Below are positions 50,747 to 59,481 of a stretch of 64,000 bases of DNA, piece after piece. How positions within the stretch are numbered: the stretch's first letter is position 1; every line of letters starts with the position of its first letter. A model generated the notes under the pieces. That model did no database searches. It saw only the letters and a list, made by a program, of their open reading frames with translations, and was not told where the DNA came from. Where the stretch lies: NCBI RefSeq assembly GCF_003003035.1, contig NZ_PVTS01000004.1:62001-126000 (forward strand). Direction: 5' to 3'. The position numbers and the translations under genes are program-made. Origin of the DNA: Marinilabilia salmonicolor. Lineage in GTDB: Bacteria; Bacteroidota; Bacteroidia; Bacteroidales; Marinilabiliaceae.

Positions 50747-51901
50747 TTAAAAATATTCCGTAAGCGCAAAGTAAACAGAGTTTTCTCCTTTTTTACCCAC
50801 GGCATAATCGAAACGAAAAGCCACAGGTTTTGATTTCATAAGTCTGAGGCGAATGCCTGCTCCTCCGGAAGGGATAAAGCCCGATGAAGAGAAGGTGTCA
50901 TCGATGCTGTTGCCTACAAAACCGGCGGTTCCAAACACGGCAAATCCTAATCGATTGGTTACATACTTTCTCCATTCCATATCCAGAAAGTGGAGTTGTT
51001 TTCCCGCATATTTTCCTTCTTTATAACCTCTGACCCAATTATTGGCATTTTCCCACATGGAAACGGGCACTTCTCCCAGTCCTACTCTCATCCCGTAGCG
51101 AGTGGCCAGTACCGATTTCCATGTCCCGTCAAGCGAGGCATAATAGGTGGCACGCATAATGTTTTTTGCAAAAAAGTAATCCCTATTTTCAATGGGTTGC
51201 AGTTCGGGACCCAGTCTCTCTATTGTTGATCCAAAAGTATCGGATATAAAATTTGTTTGGTTGGTAATATAGAAGCCACTGGTAGGATAGACCACATTGT
51301 CACGGCTGTCGTATTCGAATGTAACGATGGGTTGCAACATCTTATATGTGAGGGTTGTGTTTTCCAGATTTTGATCGGTTATCTCTGAAAAATTCATACA
51401 GTAGTCTCCCATAAAAGACCATTCCAGTCCCAGGCCGCCATAGAATCGATGAGATAACTGCCGCTTTGCAAAGGCTTGTACATACCCCATCTTCATTTCT
51501 GTTCCGAACAAGTCATCGCTGGCTATACCCAAACTTCGCGAAGGCATACGGTTGACCTGCTTCATTAACGTGGCGTTTAAGGCAAACCTCCAGCCATTAA
51601 AATAGAATTCATTTTTCAACTGTCCCATGTAGGAGGGATTATTGAAAGATTTTGATATTAAGATATCTGAAATAAACTGCTGTTCTTTGTCCAGGGTAAC
51701 AATGGCTTTTCCAAAAACAGCGATGGAATGTTCCAGAACGGGGCGGTAATCGTACATGGGAAGGGCAATGAAGTTAACTTTTTTTTGTTCTGTTTGTACG
51801 GTGTCTTTGGGCTGACTACCGGCAGTATTCATAAATACCATCCACAACAGGATGATGAGGGCTGACTTTCTTATGGTATAGATGGTTTGTAGATTTTTCA
51901 T
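50747..51901 (-). CDS. BamA/TamA (Omp85)-like outer-membrane protein
   Basis: 384 residues. N-terminal signal peptide (SALIILLWMVFMNTAG), then an Omp85-type barrel: TFEYDSRDNVVYPTSGFYIT and GAGIRLRLMKSKPVAFRFDY, ending FALTEYF with the terminal Phe of barrels inserted by BAM. No POTRA repeats are seen, so it is the barrel-only class (surface antigen-like). Substrate or function unknown. It is immediately downstream of the GH3 glycosidase on the same strand, 28 bases apart. Confidence 0.8.
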   Translation of the reverse strand: MKNLQTIYTIRKSALIILLWMVFMNTAGSQPKDTVQTEQKKVNFIALPMYDYRPVLEHSIAVFGKAIVTLDKEQQFISDILISKSFNNPSYMGQLKNEFYFNGWRFALNATLMKQVNRMPSRSLGIASDDLFGTEMKMGYVQAFAKRQLSHRFYGGLGLEWSFMGDYCMNFSEITDQNLENTTLTYKMLQPIVTFEYDSRDNVVYPTSGFYITNQTNFISDTFGSTIERLGPELQPIENRDYFFAKNIMRATYYASLDGTWKSVLATRYGMRVGLGEVPVSMWENANNWVRGYKEGKYAGKQLHFLDMEWRKYVTNRLGFAVFGTAGFVGNSIDDTFSSSGFIPSGGAGIRLRLMKSKPVAFRFDYAVGKKGENSVYFALTEYF

Positions 51902-51929
51902 GACTTCATTGTTATTTGGTTTTTATTTA

Positions 51930-53981
51930 TCAATAACTCATTCCTTCATCGAAATTAAACAGGGCATAATCGTCTCCTTCCATATAGCCCGGAACATCGG
52001 CCTGCTGATTTTGAGCTTTTTCTTCCGAAACTGGTGTGGAAAAGGGCATTTTTCCGGTGGGATTAAACGCTCCGGACACAACATCAAGTAACGCTTCGGA
52101 GGTGGTTCCAAAAGTTGCTAAAACACCTTTAATGTTTTCGCTGTCAGGCTGATAAACCTCGTCAATCACCCAGGGATTGGAGAAATTGATGCTAAGAATC
52201 GTAGGTTTGGTGTTGACCAATTGACGAATGTGTTCAACATCAACATTGTTTTGGCTTAAACTCAGGTAGAGAGGAGAGCCGTCTGAATCGAAAAGTGCTT
52301 TGGATTTAGGAACAATCCAGAGGAGTATGATATCGGCTTTTTCAGGGGTTTCAACGAATTCCAGGTTCCATTTATTTTGGTCTGGAAGGATAACCTGTCC
52401 GGGAGCATTGTCTTTGCTTTTCATGCAATTTTCAAAATAAACTTTTGTTCCCGGTTCAAGGGGCAGGGTTTTTTCATTTTGATGCATCTCATTTCGAAGC
52501 AAAACAATGGATTTACGCATGGCCAGGTCTGCTTTCTTTTGAAATTCTTTATTCCCGACAATGGTTTCGGCTTTTTCGGGCGAGACGTAAGGGTTTTCAA
52601 AAAGCCCCAGATCAAATTTTTCTTTCAGTAATCGCTCTACGGATTTATCCACCAGGGGCATGAGTTCCGGATAGGTTTCCAGTGTTTCTATTAAAACGGT
52701 GGGATCAGCGGACCCTGAAAAAATATTGACCCCGGCTTCAATGGATTTTTTGTATCTCTCCATCATTGAGAGGTCTTCCACACCCCATGGCATCATATCG
52801 ATGGGTCCTGTATCGGAGTTGATAATTCCGTCAAATCCCATTTCTCCGCGAAGTAAGCCCTGTAAAACAGGCTTATTGAAGGCATAGGCAACTTCCGGAT
52901 ATTTGGTGTTTATCGGAATTGAATAGTAAGGCATAATGGAGGATGTGCCTGCTTCGATGGCGGCTTTAAAGGGGATGAGATTGTTTTGGAGCATACCTCC
53001 TTCAAATATTTCTCTTTTTCCCCATGCGAAATGCGGATCTTGTCCTCCTTCTGTGGCACCTCCACCTGGGAAATGCTTGGTAGTAAGAGCAACTGAAGTA
53101 GAATTGAGCGAATCCCCTTGGAAACCGAGTATAACTTCACGAATCATATTGGCTGTAAGTCGGGCATCTTCTCCAAAGGTGCCTTCAGTGCGCTGCCAGC
53201 GAGGCTCGGTGCATAGATCTGCCATATACATATATCCTTTTCTTAATCCTGCGGCCACCCATTCTTGTCGGGCAATATCAGCAAAATCACGGGTCAGCTC
53301 AAAATCACGCATGGCTGCCAGTCCCAGTTCTCCGGGCCAGATGGAAAAATCGGTTTTCCCAACACTTAGTCCGGCCGAGGCATCCATGGTAATATGATTT
53401 CGCGGGTTGGAAGCGATTATAGCAGGAATTCCCAATCCGTCAGATTCACACAGGGCCTGAAGGTTGTTGGCCCATTGGGCAATAGTTTTGGCAGAGGGAT
53501 TGGCTCTTAATATAAAGTGTCGTTCATGAAATTCGGTGACTGCTTTGGTGGTTCCTGCTGCAAACATATTGGGGTAATCAAGTTTGACGCGTGTAAACAT
53601 ATTTTGATCCATTACCAGATCGGATTCATTGAAGCCACTGGATACAGGCTCACTGGAGGTTGTTTGTTCAAACGTATGGTCGTTTTCCATCCGGGTGGTA
53701 CTGATCAGCATAAAACCTGCTTTTTGTTTCAGGCTCATTCTGGTTACAAGGTCTTTGCTTCGCTCTGTAGATGATAAGCGCCAGTCTTCGTAAGGATCCA
53801 GTTTTCCATTTCGGTTCAGGTCTTTGAACTGAAGATTATCTACATTCAGGATTTTTGCTGAACGATGTCCCAACTCAGGTTGAGTTTTGGAGGTAGTTTT
53901 GGATTGATTACAAGCCATCATTGTGAGGGATGTTAATAATACTACTCCTACGCATGTAAATTTTTGATTTGCATTTTTCAT
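51930..53981 (-). CDS. Glycoside hydrolase family 3 beta-glycosidase, lipoprotein
   Basis: 683 residues from Met at 53981; Met at 54011 is an alternative. Lipobox TMMAC (Cys about 24) makes it a periplasmic or surface lipoprotein. GH3 (alpha/beta)8 barrel: LTTKHFPGGGATEGGQDPHF with the catalytic His region and GEMGFDGIINSDTGPIDM with the nucleophile Asp, then the C-terminal (alpha/beta)6 sandwich (VLLRNEMHQNEKTLPLEPGT; TKPTILSINFSNPWVID). Likely exo-acting beta-glucosidase or related activity on oligosaccharides; linkage not readable. An AraC-type regulator gene lies upstream on the same strand and the Omp85 gene 28 bases downstream. Confidence 0.9.
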   Translation of the reverse strand: MKNANQKFTCVGVVLLTSLTMMACNQSKTTSKTQPELGHRSAKILNVDNLQFKDLNRNGKLDPYEDWRLSSTERSKDLVTRMSLKQKAGFMLISTTRMENDHTFEQTTSSEPVSSGFNESDLVMDQNMFTRVKLDYPNMFAAGTTKAVTEFHERHFILRANPSAKTIAQWANNLQALCESDGLGIPAIIASNPRNHITMDASAGLSVGKTDFSIWPGELGLAAMRDFELTRDFADIARQEWVAAGLRKGYMYMADLCTEPRWQRTEGTFGEDARLTANMIREVILGFQGDSLNSTSVALTTKHFPGGGATEGGQDPHFAWGKREIFEGGMLQNNLIPFKAAIEAGTSSIMPYYSIPINTKYPEVAYAFNKPVLQGLLRGEMGFDGIINSDTGPIDMMPWGVEDLSMMERYKKSIEAGVNIFSGSADPTVLIETLETYPELMPLVDKSVERLLKEKFDLGLFENPYVSPEKAETIVGNKEFQKKADLAMRKSIVLLRNEMHQNEKTLPLEPGTKVYFENCMKSKDNAPGQVILPDQNKWNLEFVETPEKADIILLWIVPKSKALFDSDGSPLYLSLSQNNVDVEHIRQLVNTKPTILSINFSNPWVIDEVYQPDSENIKGVLATFGTTSEALLDVVSGAFNPTGKMPFSTPVSEEKAQNQQADVPGYMEGDDYALFNFDEGMSY

Positions 53982-54061
53982 AACTTTCAGATTTTTCAAT
54001 TCTTTTAACAAGATTATCCATAAAAGCTATTTCAATCGTCTCAAAAAGTTTTTTTTTTGTA

Positions 54062-54075
54062 ATGGGACGTCCCAT
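54062..54075. promoter_or_regulatory. Palindrome between regulator and GH3 genes
   Basis: ATGGGACGTCCCAT is a perfect 14-bp palindrome, and another GGGAC lies at 54086-54090. Position before the GH3 start fits an operator, or it may be part of the regulator gene's terminator. Confidence 0.4.
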
Positions 54076-54138
54076 CCGATCGGCTGGGACTTTTTCAAAT
54101 TGCAAAACCCGCCTGAAAACCAACATATCCTGTTGATT

Positions 54139-55242
54139 TCAGTTTTGTAACTTTCGTTTAAAAGAGGAGGGTGTTTCTCCAGAGAATTCTTTAAATATTC
54201 TGTTGAAAGAGGATTTTGAATTGAATCCGGCATCAAAAGCCAGTCCCAGAAGGGTGATGTGACTGAGTTTGGGATCAATTACCAGTTGCTTAAATTCTTC
54301 TACTCTGAATTCATTGATAAGCTGGAAAAAGTTTTTTCCGATGGATTCATTGATAACCAGAGAAATATTCTGACGGGTAATGTTGAGATCGCGAGCCATT
54401 TGTTCCAGACTGTAATCCGGATTTAAATAGGGTTTTTGCAGGGTGAGATATTCCATGATTCTATTGGAAATTTCGGTCATCTCTTCACTGCTTAAACCCG
54501 ATCGTCCCGATTTAATTTTTTTTGAGTTTCTTCTTTCTTCCTGATTTACGGGGGTGCCAGTGTAGATGACCGGTTGCAGTAATCCAAATATCAGCAGGAT
54601 AAACCCCAGCAGGGCCAGGTTGAATTGATTGAACCAGAATACTTTTTTTCCGGGAGAAATGGGAATGAAATCGAAAAGAGGAATAAAGATCAGAAGTATA
54701 TAACTGATAGAAATGATGGTTATTACAATCAAAAACCAGTCGAGTGTTATTTCCCTGGAGGTAAATGAAAAGTAATTTTTTATTTCTTTCCGGTGTTTGA
54801 TCAGCATGAAAAATATAGCAACCAGGTAGCCGGTGATGGAAACGCTGATGGAGATATAGACCAGGAGAATCCTGTACGGCATTTGGGCACCATAGTAAAA
54901 AGAGGGTGCAAACGATTCATTGTATATCAGGAACCTGGACAAGCTGAACAGAACAAACGGAATCAGGTGTAAACTATGAATCCACTTGAATCTGAACTCA
55001 ATTTTAATAATGCTTTGAATGTAAAAGAAAAAAATGGGACCATTTAAAAAAAGAAATGGGAGATAACCAATTCCGATAATTTCGGTTAGGTTACCGGGAA
55101 TAATGAAGCCAATAAAATTGAGAACATTGATGCAATACCAAAGAGCCAGCAACCGATTGGAGGGATGTCCGGGTTTGAAAAAAACAAAGACCAGGGCACT
55201 CAGCAAAAATTGTATTGTCACCAGCTGCAACATAAATCTCAA
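54139..55242 (-). CDS. Membrane-anchored AraC-family regulator
   Basis: 367 residues. The first ~230 residues contain seven predicted membrane helices (LVTIQFLLSALVFVFF; ILLVYISISVSITGYLVAIF and others), as in 7TM-AraC regulators of Bacteroidota. The C-terminal ~100 residues form the AraC DNA-binding domain: LEQMARDLNITRQNISLVIN and LGLAFDAGFNSKSSFNRIFK, EFSGETPSSF. It may control the GH3/Omp85 genes downstream in response to extracellular sugars. Possible -7 box TATTTTTG (plus 55262-55269). Confidence 0.9.
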   Translation of the reverse strand: MRFMLQLVTIQFLLSALVFVFFKPGHPSNRLLALWYCINVLNFIGFIIPGNLTEIIGIGYLPFLFLNGPIFFFYIQSIIKIEFRFKWIHSLHLIPFVLFSLSRFLIYNESFAPSFYYGAQMPYRILLVYISISVSITGYLVAIFFMLIKHRKEIKNYFSFTSREITLDWFLIVITIISISYILLIFIPLFDFIPISPGKKVFWFNQFNLALLGFILLIFGLLQPVIYTGTPVNQEERRNSKKIKSGRSGLSSEEMTEISNRIMEYLTLQKPYLNPDYSLEQMARDLNITRQNISLVINESIGKNFFQLINEFRVEEFKQLVIDPKLSHITLLGLAFDAGFNSKSSFNRIFKEFSGETPSSFKRKLQN

Positions 55243-55272
55243 TTTAGATTAGTAAAAATATCAAAAATAACA

Positions 55273-55295
55273 AAAGCCGGTTGCAAACCGGCTTT
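55273..55295 (-). terminator. Terminator of the carboxynorspermidine synthase gene
   Basis: AAAGCCGGTT (55273-55282) and AACCGGCTTT (55286-55295) form a 10-bp stem around a 3-base loop; a T-rich stretch follows on the minus strand. Confidence 0.75.
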
Positions 55296-55333
55296 TTAAT
55301 TCTAATCTCTAACCTCTGATTTCCAATCTCTAA

Positions 55334-56527
55334 TTATAGCTCCAGATCTACATCGTGCAGCTCATGCCAGGGCAATCCGCGTTGGTTGAGCTCTTCCAGA
55401 AACGGATCTGGATTAAACTCCTCTACGTTGAAAACGCCGGGTTTCTTCCACAATCCTTTGAGGAACATCATAGCACCAATAGTGGCGGGTACGCCGGTGG
55501 TATAACTGACCGCCTGGGTACCTGTTTCCTTATAGGCATCCTCATGGTCACAATTGTTGTAGATGTAGTAAGTTTTTTCTTTTCCGTCTTTTAATCCTTT
55601 GATGCGGCAACCGATGGATGTCTGTCCTTTATAGTTTTCGCCCAAATCACCGGGATTGGGCAATACGGCTTTCAGAAACTCAATGGGAATGATGTCCATG
55701 CCCTTGAATTGTACTGGTTCGATACCTGCCATACCGATGTTTTGAATCACACGCAGATGAGTCAGATATTCCTGACCGAAAGTCATCCAGAAACGGGCTC
55801 TTTTCAGCGTGGGGAAATTCTTTACCAGCGATTCCAGTTCCTCATGATAGATAAGGTATGACTCTTTGGGCCCAATTTCGGGATAATTCAGCGGTTTATG
55901 AATTTCGTGTGGCTCGGTGAGTTTCCATGCTCCGTTTTCCCAGTATTTTCCTTTCTGCGTCACTTCCCTGATGTTGATCTCGGGGTTGAAGTTGGTGGCA
56001 AAAGGTTTACCATGATCTCCTGCATTACAATCCACAATGTCGAGATAATGCAGTTCATCGAAATGGTGTTTGGCAGCATAAGCCGTAAATATGGACGTAA
56101 CCCCCGGGTCAAAACCACAGCCCAGAATAGCGGTGAGTCCGGCTTCTTTAAACTTCTCCTGATAAGCCCATTGCCATTTGTATTCAAATTTGGCTTCTTC
56201 TTTGGGTTCATAATTGGCGGTGTCCAGATAGGATACACCTGTTTCCAGACAGGCATCCATGATGGTCAGATCCTGGTATGGAAGTGCAACATTAACTACC
56301 AAATCGGGTTTGTAATTGTTAATCAGTTCTATCAGTTCCGGCACATTGTCGGCATCTACTTGTGCCGTTTGAATGCGGTTTCCACCAATTTTTTCTGCTA
56401 TAGCATCGCATTTGCTTTTTGTGCGACTGGCCAGCATTATTTCTGAAAAAACTTCAGGAATGGAGGCCATCTTATGGGCCACCACAGTGCCGACACCTCC
56501 GGCGCCAATAATTAAAACTTTACCCAT
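55334..56527 (-). CDS. Carboxynorspermidine synthase (saccharopine dehydrogenase family)
   Basis: 397 residues. Rossmann N-terminus MGKVLIIGAGGVGTVVAHKM with NADPH, then VVNVALPYQDLTIMDACLET, GCGFDPGVTSIFTAYAAKHH and GQEYLTHLRVIQNIGMAGIE. The length and YLDTANYEPKEEAKFEYKWQ are characteristic of carboxynorspermidine synthase, which condenses aspartate semialdehyde with diaminopropane or putrescine; nspC at 36745-37887 decarboxylates its product. A saccharopine-type lysine enzyme is the alternative, less likely by length and motif. Single-gene transcript with a clear terminator. Confidence 0.92.
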   Translation of the reverse strand: MGKVLIIGAGGVGTVVAHKMASIPEVFSEIMLASRTKSKCDAIAEKIGGNRIQTAQVDADNVPELIELINNYKPDLVVNVALPYQDLTIMDACLETGVSYLDTANYEPKEEAKFEYKWQWAYQEKFKEAGLTAILGCGFDPGVTSIFTAYAAKHHFDELHYLDIVDCNAGDHGKPFATNFNPEINIREVTQKGKYWENGAWKLTEPHEIHKPLNYPEIGPKESYLIYHEELESLVKNFPTLKRARFWMTFGQEYLTHLRVIQNIGMAGIEPVQFKGMDIIPIEFLKAVLPNPGDLGENYKGQTSIGCRIKGLKDGKEKTYYIYNNCDHEDAYKETGTQAVSYTTGVPATIGAMMFLKGLWKKPGVFNVEEFNPDPFLEELNQRGLPWHELHDVDLEL

Positions 56528-56665
56528 TTCAGATTTACATTTTGTAATTTTAAAATACCCTTTTATTGTGGCAGCAAAGAAATGAATTTTTTTAATCTCT
56601 TTGCCGCATAGGGTGATTAATATAGCAATTTTATATTTTTACTGCGAATTTAAACCGTTAAAATA

Positions 56666-57700
56666 ATGAATAACTTAATGAAAGGACTCCTGCTTTTGCT
56701 GGTGACAATTGTGTTTTTGTCTTGTCAGTTAGATGAAAATAAGCGGGTTGTAGGTTTTTACAATCTGGAAAACTTATTTGATACCATTGATGCACCGGAT
56801 GTAAGAGATGAAGAATTTACGCCTGGAAGTGAAAAACAATGGGATGCCAACCGGTATGAGCGAAAGCTTCAAAATATGGCGGCTGTAATTTCCGGAATAG
56901 GCGCTGCAGAGGGAGTGGATGCACCTGCAGTGATGGGACTATGTGAAATGGAGAATCGGGGAGTGCTGGAAGATTTGGTGGTAACTGACCGGTTGAAGGC
57001 ATTCAATTACGAGATTATCCACAAGGATTCCCCGGATAATCGAGGTATTGATGTGGCATTGATTTTCCGTCCGGATTTTTTTAAGCCTGAATCCTACCGT
57101 GCTGTTCCTTTGTTTATCGAAGATGAAGAGGGAGAACGACTTTTTACCAGAGATCAACTGGTGGTGACCGGCACATTCGATGGTGACCGGTTGCATTTTA
57201 TTGTAAATCACTGGCCTTCCCGTTATGGTGGAAAGGAGAGGAGTATTCCGTTGCGAAATGCTGCTGCAGAATTGACCCGTTCACTGGTTGATTCTATTAA
57301 AGGGTTGGATGCAGATGCGCGTGTCATCATCATGGGAGACTTAAACGACGACCCGGTGGATGTTAGTGTGAAGAAATATCTTCGTGCAGGGGTTACTTCT
57401 CAGGATGTTAAAAGCGACAGTTTGTTCAACGCCACCGCTCCCTTGTTTTTTCAGGGACGGGGAACGTTATGTTATCGCGATTTTTGGAATTTATTTGATC
57501 AGATTATTGTTACGCCAAATCTGATGGATGCTAATTCCGGGAAACACCATATTGTTAAAACAGAAATTTACGATAAGCAGTACCTTCGTCAACAAGAGGG
57601 GGATTATAGTGGCTATCCTTTTCGGACTTTTGTAGGTGACTGGTATCATGGCGGGTACAGCGACCATTTTTCCAGCTATGTTGTGTTGAAGCAAAAGTAG
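56666..57700 (+). CDS. Endonuclease/exonuclease/phosphatase (EEP) family lipoprotein
   Basis: 344 residues. Lipobox VFLSC gives Cys at about 20. EEP fold with GFYNLENLFDTIDAPDVRDE, VMGLCEMENRGVLEDL (metal Glu), NVNHWPSRYGG-like segment VNHWPSRYGGKERSIPLRNA, IIMGDLNDDPVDVSV (DxN) and the closing YSDHFSSYVVL (Asp-His). All main catalytic residues are present, so it is probably an active phosphodiesterase or phosphatase in the envelope. Substrate unknown. Ends 8 bases from the convergent cobO stop. Confidence 0.88.
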   Translation: MNNLMKGLLLLLVTIVFLSCQLDENKRVVGFYNLENLFDTIDAPDVRDEEFTPGSEKQWDANRYERKLQNMAAVISGIGAAEGVDAPAVMGLCEMENRGVLEDLVVTDRLKAFNYEIIHKDSPDNRGIDVALIFRPDFFKPESYRAVPLFIEDEEGERLFTRDQLVVTGTFDGDRLHFIVNHWPSRYGGKERSIPLRNAAAELTRSLVDSIKGLDADARVIIMGDLNDDPVDVSVKKYLRAGVTSQDVKSDSLFNATAPLFFQGRGTLCYRDFWNLFDQIIVTPNLMDANSGKHHIVKTEIYDKQYLRQQEGDYSGYPFRTFVGDWYHGGYSDHFSSYVVLKQK

Positions 57701-57708
57701 GAATCGGT

Positions 57709-58215
57709 CTAAAACTCAATTCCCTTTCTTGCTTTTACATCCTTTTGATAATAGTGTCTGACCTCGTGCATCTCGGTGACGAGGTCAGCTTTTTCTATGA
57801 GTTCCGGTGGGGCGTAGCGACCGGTAATGACTATTTCTGTATTTTCCGGTACGTCATTAAGCATGGTCAGCACCTCTTCAGTTTTTATCAGGTGATAGTA
57901 AAGGGCTATGTTTAATTCATCCAGCACAATCAGGTCATATTTTCCTGATGCAATCAGTTTCTTAACAGTTTGCAAGCCTTTCTGAGCAGCCTTGTAATCT
58001 TCAGGTTCCGGATCCCGTTTAATAAAACACCGGCGTCCAAACAACTGATGATCTATCTGTGGTATTTGTTCATGGATGAGCGTAACTTCACTATAGGCCA
58101 TCCCTTTTACAAACTGGCCAAAAAATATTTTCTTGCCTGCTCCTGCAGCTCTTACCATAAGTCCCAGTGCGGCTGTGGTTTTTCCTTTTCCGTTGCCTGT
58201 ATATATATGAATCAT
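57709..58215 (-). CDS. cobO: Cob(I)alamin/cob(I)yrinic acid a,c-diamide adenosyltransferase
   Basis: 168 residues from Met at 58215 (MIHIYTGNGKGKTTAALGLM), the conserved N-terminus of the CobA/CobO/BtuR family; an upstream Met at 58242 is not used. P-loop GNGKGKTT, FGRRCFIKRDPEPEDYKAAQ, LIVLDELNIALYYHLI (DEXX) and TEIVITGRYAPPELIEKADL, followed by the conserved VTEMHEVRHYY. Adds the 5'-deoxyadenosyl group to corrinoids. No other cobalamin genes or riboswitch in the window, so it probably serves salvage. Confidence 0.94.
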   Translation of the reverse strand: MIHIYTGNGKGKTTAALGLMVRAAGAGKKIFFGQFVKGMAYSEVTLIHEQIPQIDHQLFGRRCFIKRDPEPEDYKAAQKGLQTVKKLIASGKYDLIVLDELNIALYYHLIKTEEVLTMLNDVPENTEIVITGRYAPPELIEKADLVTEMHEVRHYYQKDVKARKGIEF

Positions 58216-58322
58216 GATGGCAAAGATAGGGAAATTTTGCATGAGGCATGGGGCCAGGGGCTATGAGCTGCGAGCTAACAGCCAAGAGGTAACCCATCCC
58301 TCATAGCTCGTTCCTCATCCTT

Positions 58323-59078
58323 CTACTGTCTGAAACGGACCTCAATTTCGTCAACCTCCTCCATCAGTTGGGCAAACTTCTCTGTATCGGTTTCTCCCAT
58401 TTTGTAATGATAGGGAAACAAAACGGTTGGCTTTACCATTAGGGCGGCTTCTTTACACATTTCGGGATTCATGGTGTAGGGCAGATTCATGGGCAGAAAA
58501 GCGATGTCTATATTTCCGAGGTTGTTCATTTCCGGGATATTTTCGGTATCTCCGGCCACATAAACCCGGGTGTCTCCGAATTCAATGACATAGCCGTTTC
58601 CCCTGCCTTCGGGGTGGTAGGGGGTGCCATCGTCACGCATGTGGACAATGTTGTAAGCCGGAACAGCGCTGATTTTCCATCCCATACTTTCAGTTTCATC
58701 CCCGTTTTTTAGCACCTTACCCTTTTTGAGAGCATCGAATCCGGCCTGGTTGATGAATATAGGGGTGTTGTCTTTCGATATCAGTTCAATGGTTCCTGCA
58801 TCTAAGTGGTCTCCATGCTCATGTGTAATAAGAATAAGGTCGGCTTTAGGCATGGATGTGTAATCACCCATTTGACCAAAAGGATCCACATGAATGATCT
58901 TGTTGTTGATCTCGAACCAGAGAGAGGCGTGACCGACGTGATGAATGGTAAGTGTCCCTCCGGAGGTTTCAAAACTATCCTTTTTAGTTTCCTGTGCATT
59001 GGAGGCAACGGTGCCTGTGAAAAACAAGGCAAGTATCACACTAAGCAGTTGTAAGGTATTCTTTTTCATAGTATTCAT
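58323..59078 (-). CDS. Metallo-beta-lactamase-fold hydrolase, exported
   Basis: 251 residues from Met at 59078 (Met at 59069 is possible); a much longer reading frame upstream lacks coding character and includes low-complexity sequence. Signal peptide ending ASNAQ. UPF0173-like MBL fold: TIHHVGHASLWFEINNKIIH, VDPFGQ, LITHEHGDHLDAGTIELI (HxHxDH), YVAGDTENIPEMNNLGNIDI (metal Asp) and FPYHYKMGE. Two-metal hydrolase of unknown substrate, periplasmic. Confidence 0.9.
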   Translation of the reverse strand: MNTMKKNTLQLLSVILALFFTGTVASNAQETKKDSFETSGGTLTIHHVGHASLWFEINNKIIHVDPFGQMGDYTSMPKADLILITHEHGDHLDAGTIELISKDNTPIFINQAGFDALKKGKVLKNGDETESMGWKISAVPAYNIVHMRDDGTPYHPEGRGNGYVIEFGDTRVYVAGDTENIPEMNNLGNIDIAFLPMNLPYTMNPEMCKEAALMVKPTVLFPYHYKMGETDTEKFAQLMEEVDEIEVRFRQ

Positions 59079-59481
59079 GTTTTTAATGTTCTCGTTATTA
59101 TAACTGCTTTTTGGCGTAAATGTTTTGGGTTTGGGGGAGAATGAGCACAGGGCATGGTGCATGGTGCATGGTGCAACGGAGCCTGAGGGGCTCCCAGGTT
59201 TATAGCTGTTCGCCAAATTGTAGAAAACCGACGCTGAAAGTGTCGTATGTTTTAAGTGATAGTAAGATGTGATTGTCTGAATGAACGAAACGAGCATGGC
59301 AGCGATTGCCACAAGAGAACATGTATAAATTCCTGCATGCGAGTTCCATCCGACCTTAATTAATAAATTTTATACGGATGAAATAATATTTGGTACTCAT
59401 ACTTGTGATGAGTCACAGGAATAAGCCAAAAAAAAGGACACCAATACTGATGTCCTTTTAAAATTATATTGTTTCAGCTTT
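59079..59481. other. Gene-free gap with tandem and stem-loop repeats
   Basis: Contains the tandem GCATGGTGCATGGTGCATGG (about 59153-59176), the R5 stem-loop unit (59281-59392), and the terminator of the alpha-oxoamine synthase gene at 59427-59459 on the minus strand (stem AAAAGGACA/TGTCCTTTT with a T8 run). Nothing else is visible. Confidence 0.7.
59281..59392 (+). repeat. Stem-loop repeat, unit R5
   Basis: ACGAAACGAGCATGG, inner stem GGCAG/CTGC, loop CACAAGAGAACATGTATAA, CATGCGAGTTCCATCCGAC, and closing CATCCG/CGGATG. Related to R2-R4 with a different but still pairing closing stem. Confidence 0.8.

Noticed and set aside
59079-59312. N-terminal extension of the MBL hydrolase
   Set aside because: The extension consists of low-complexity repeat sequence, and a normal signal peptide starts at 59078.
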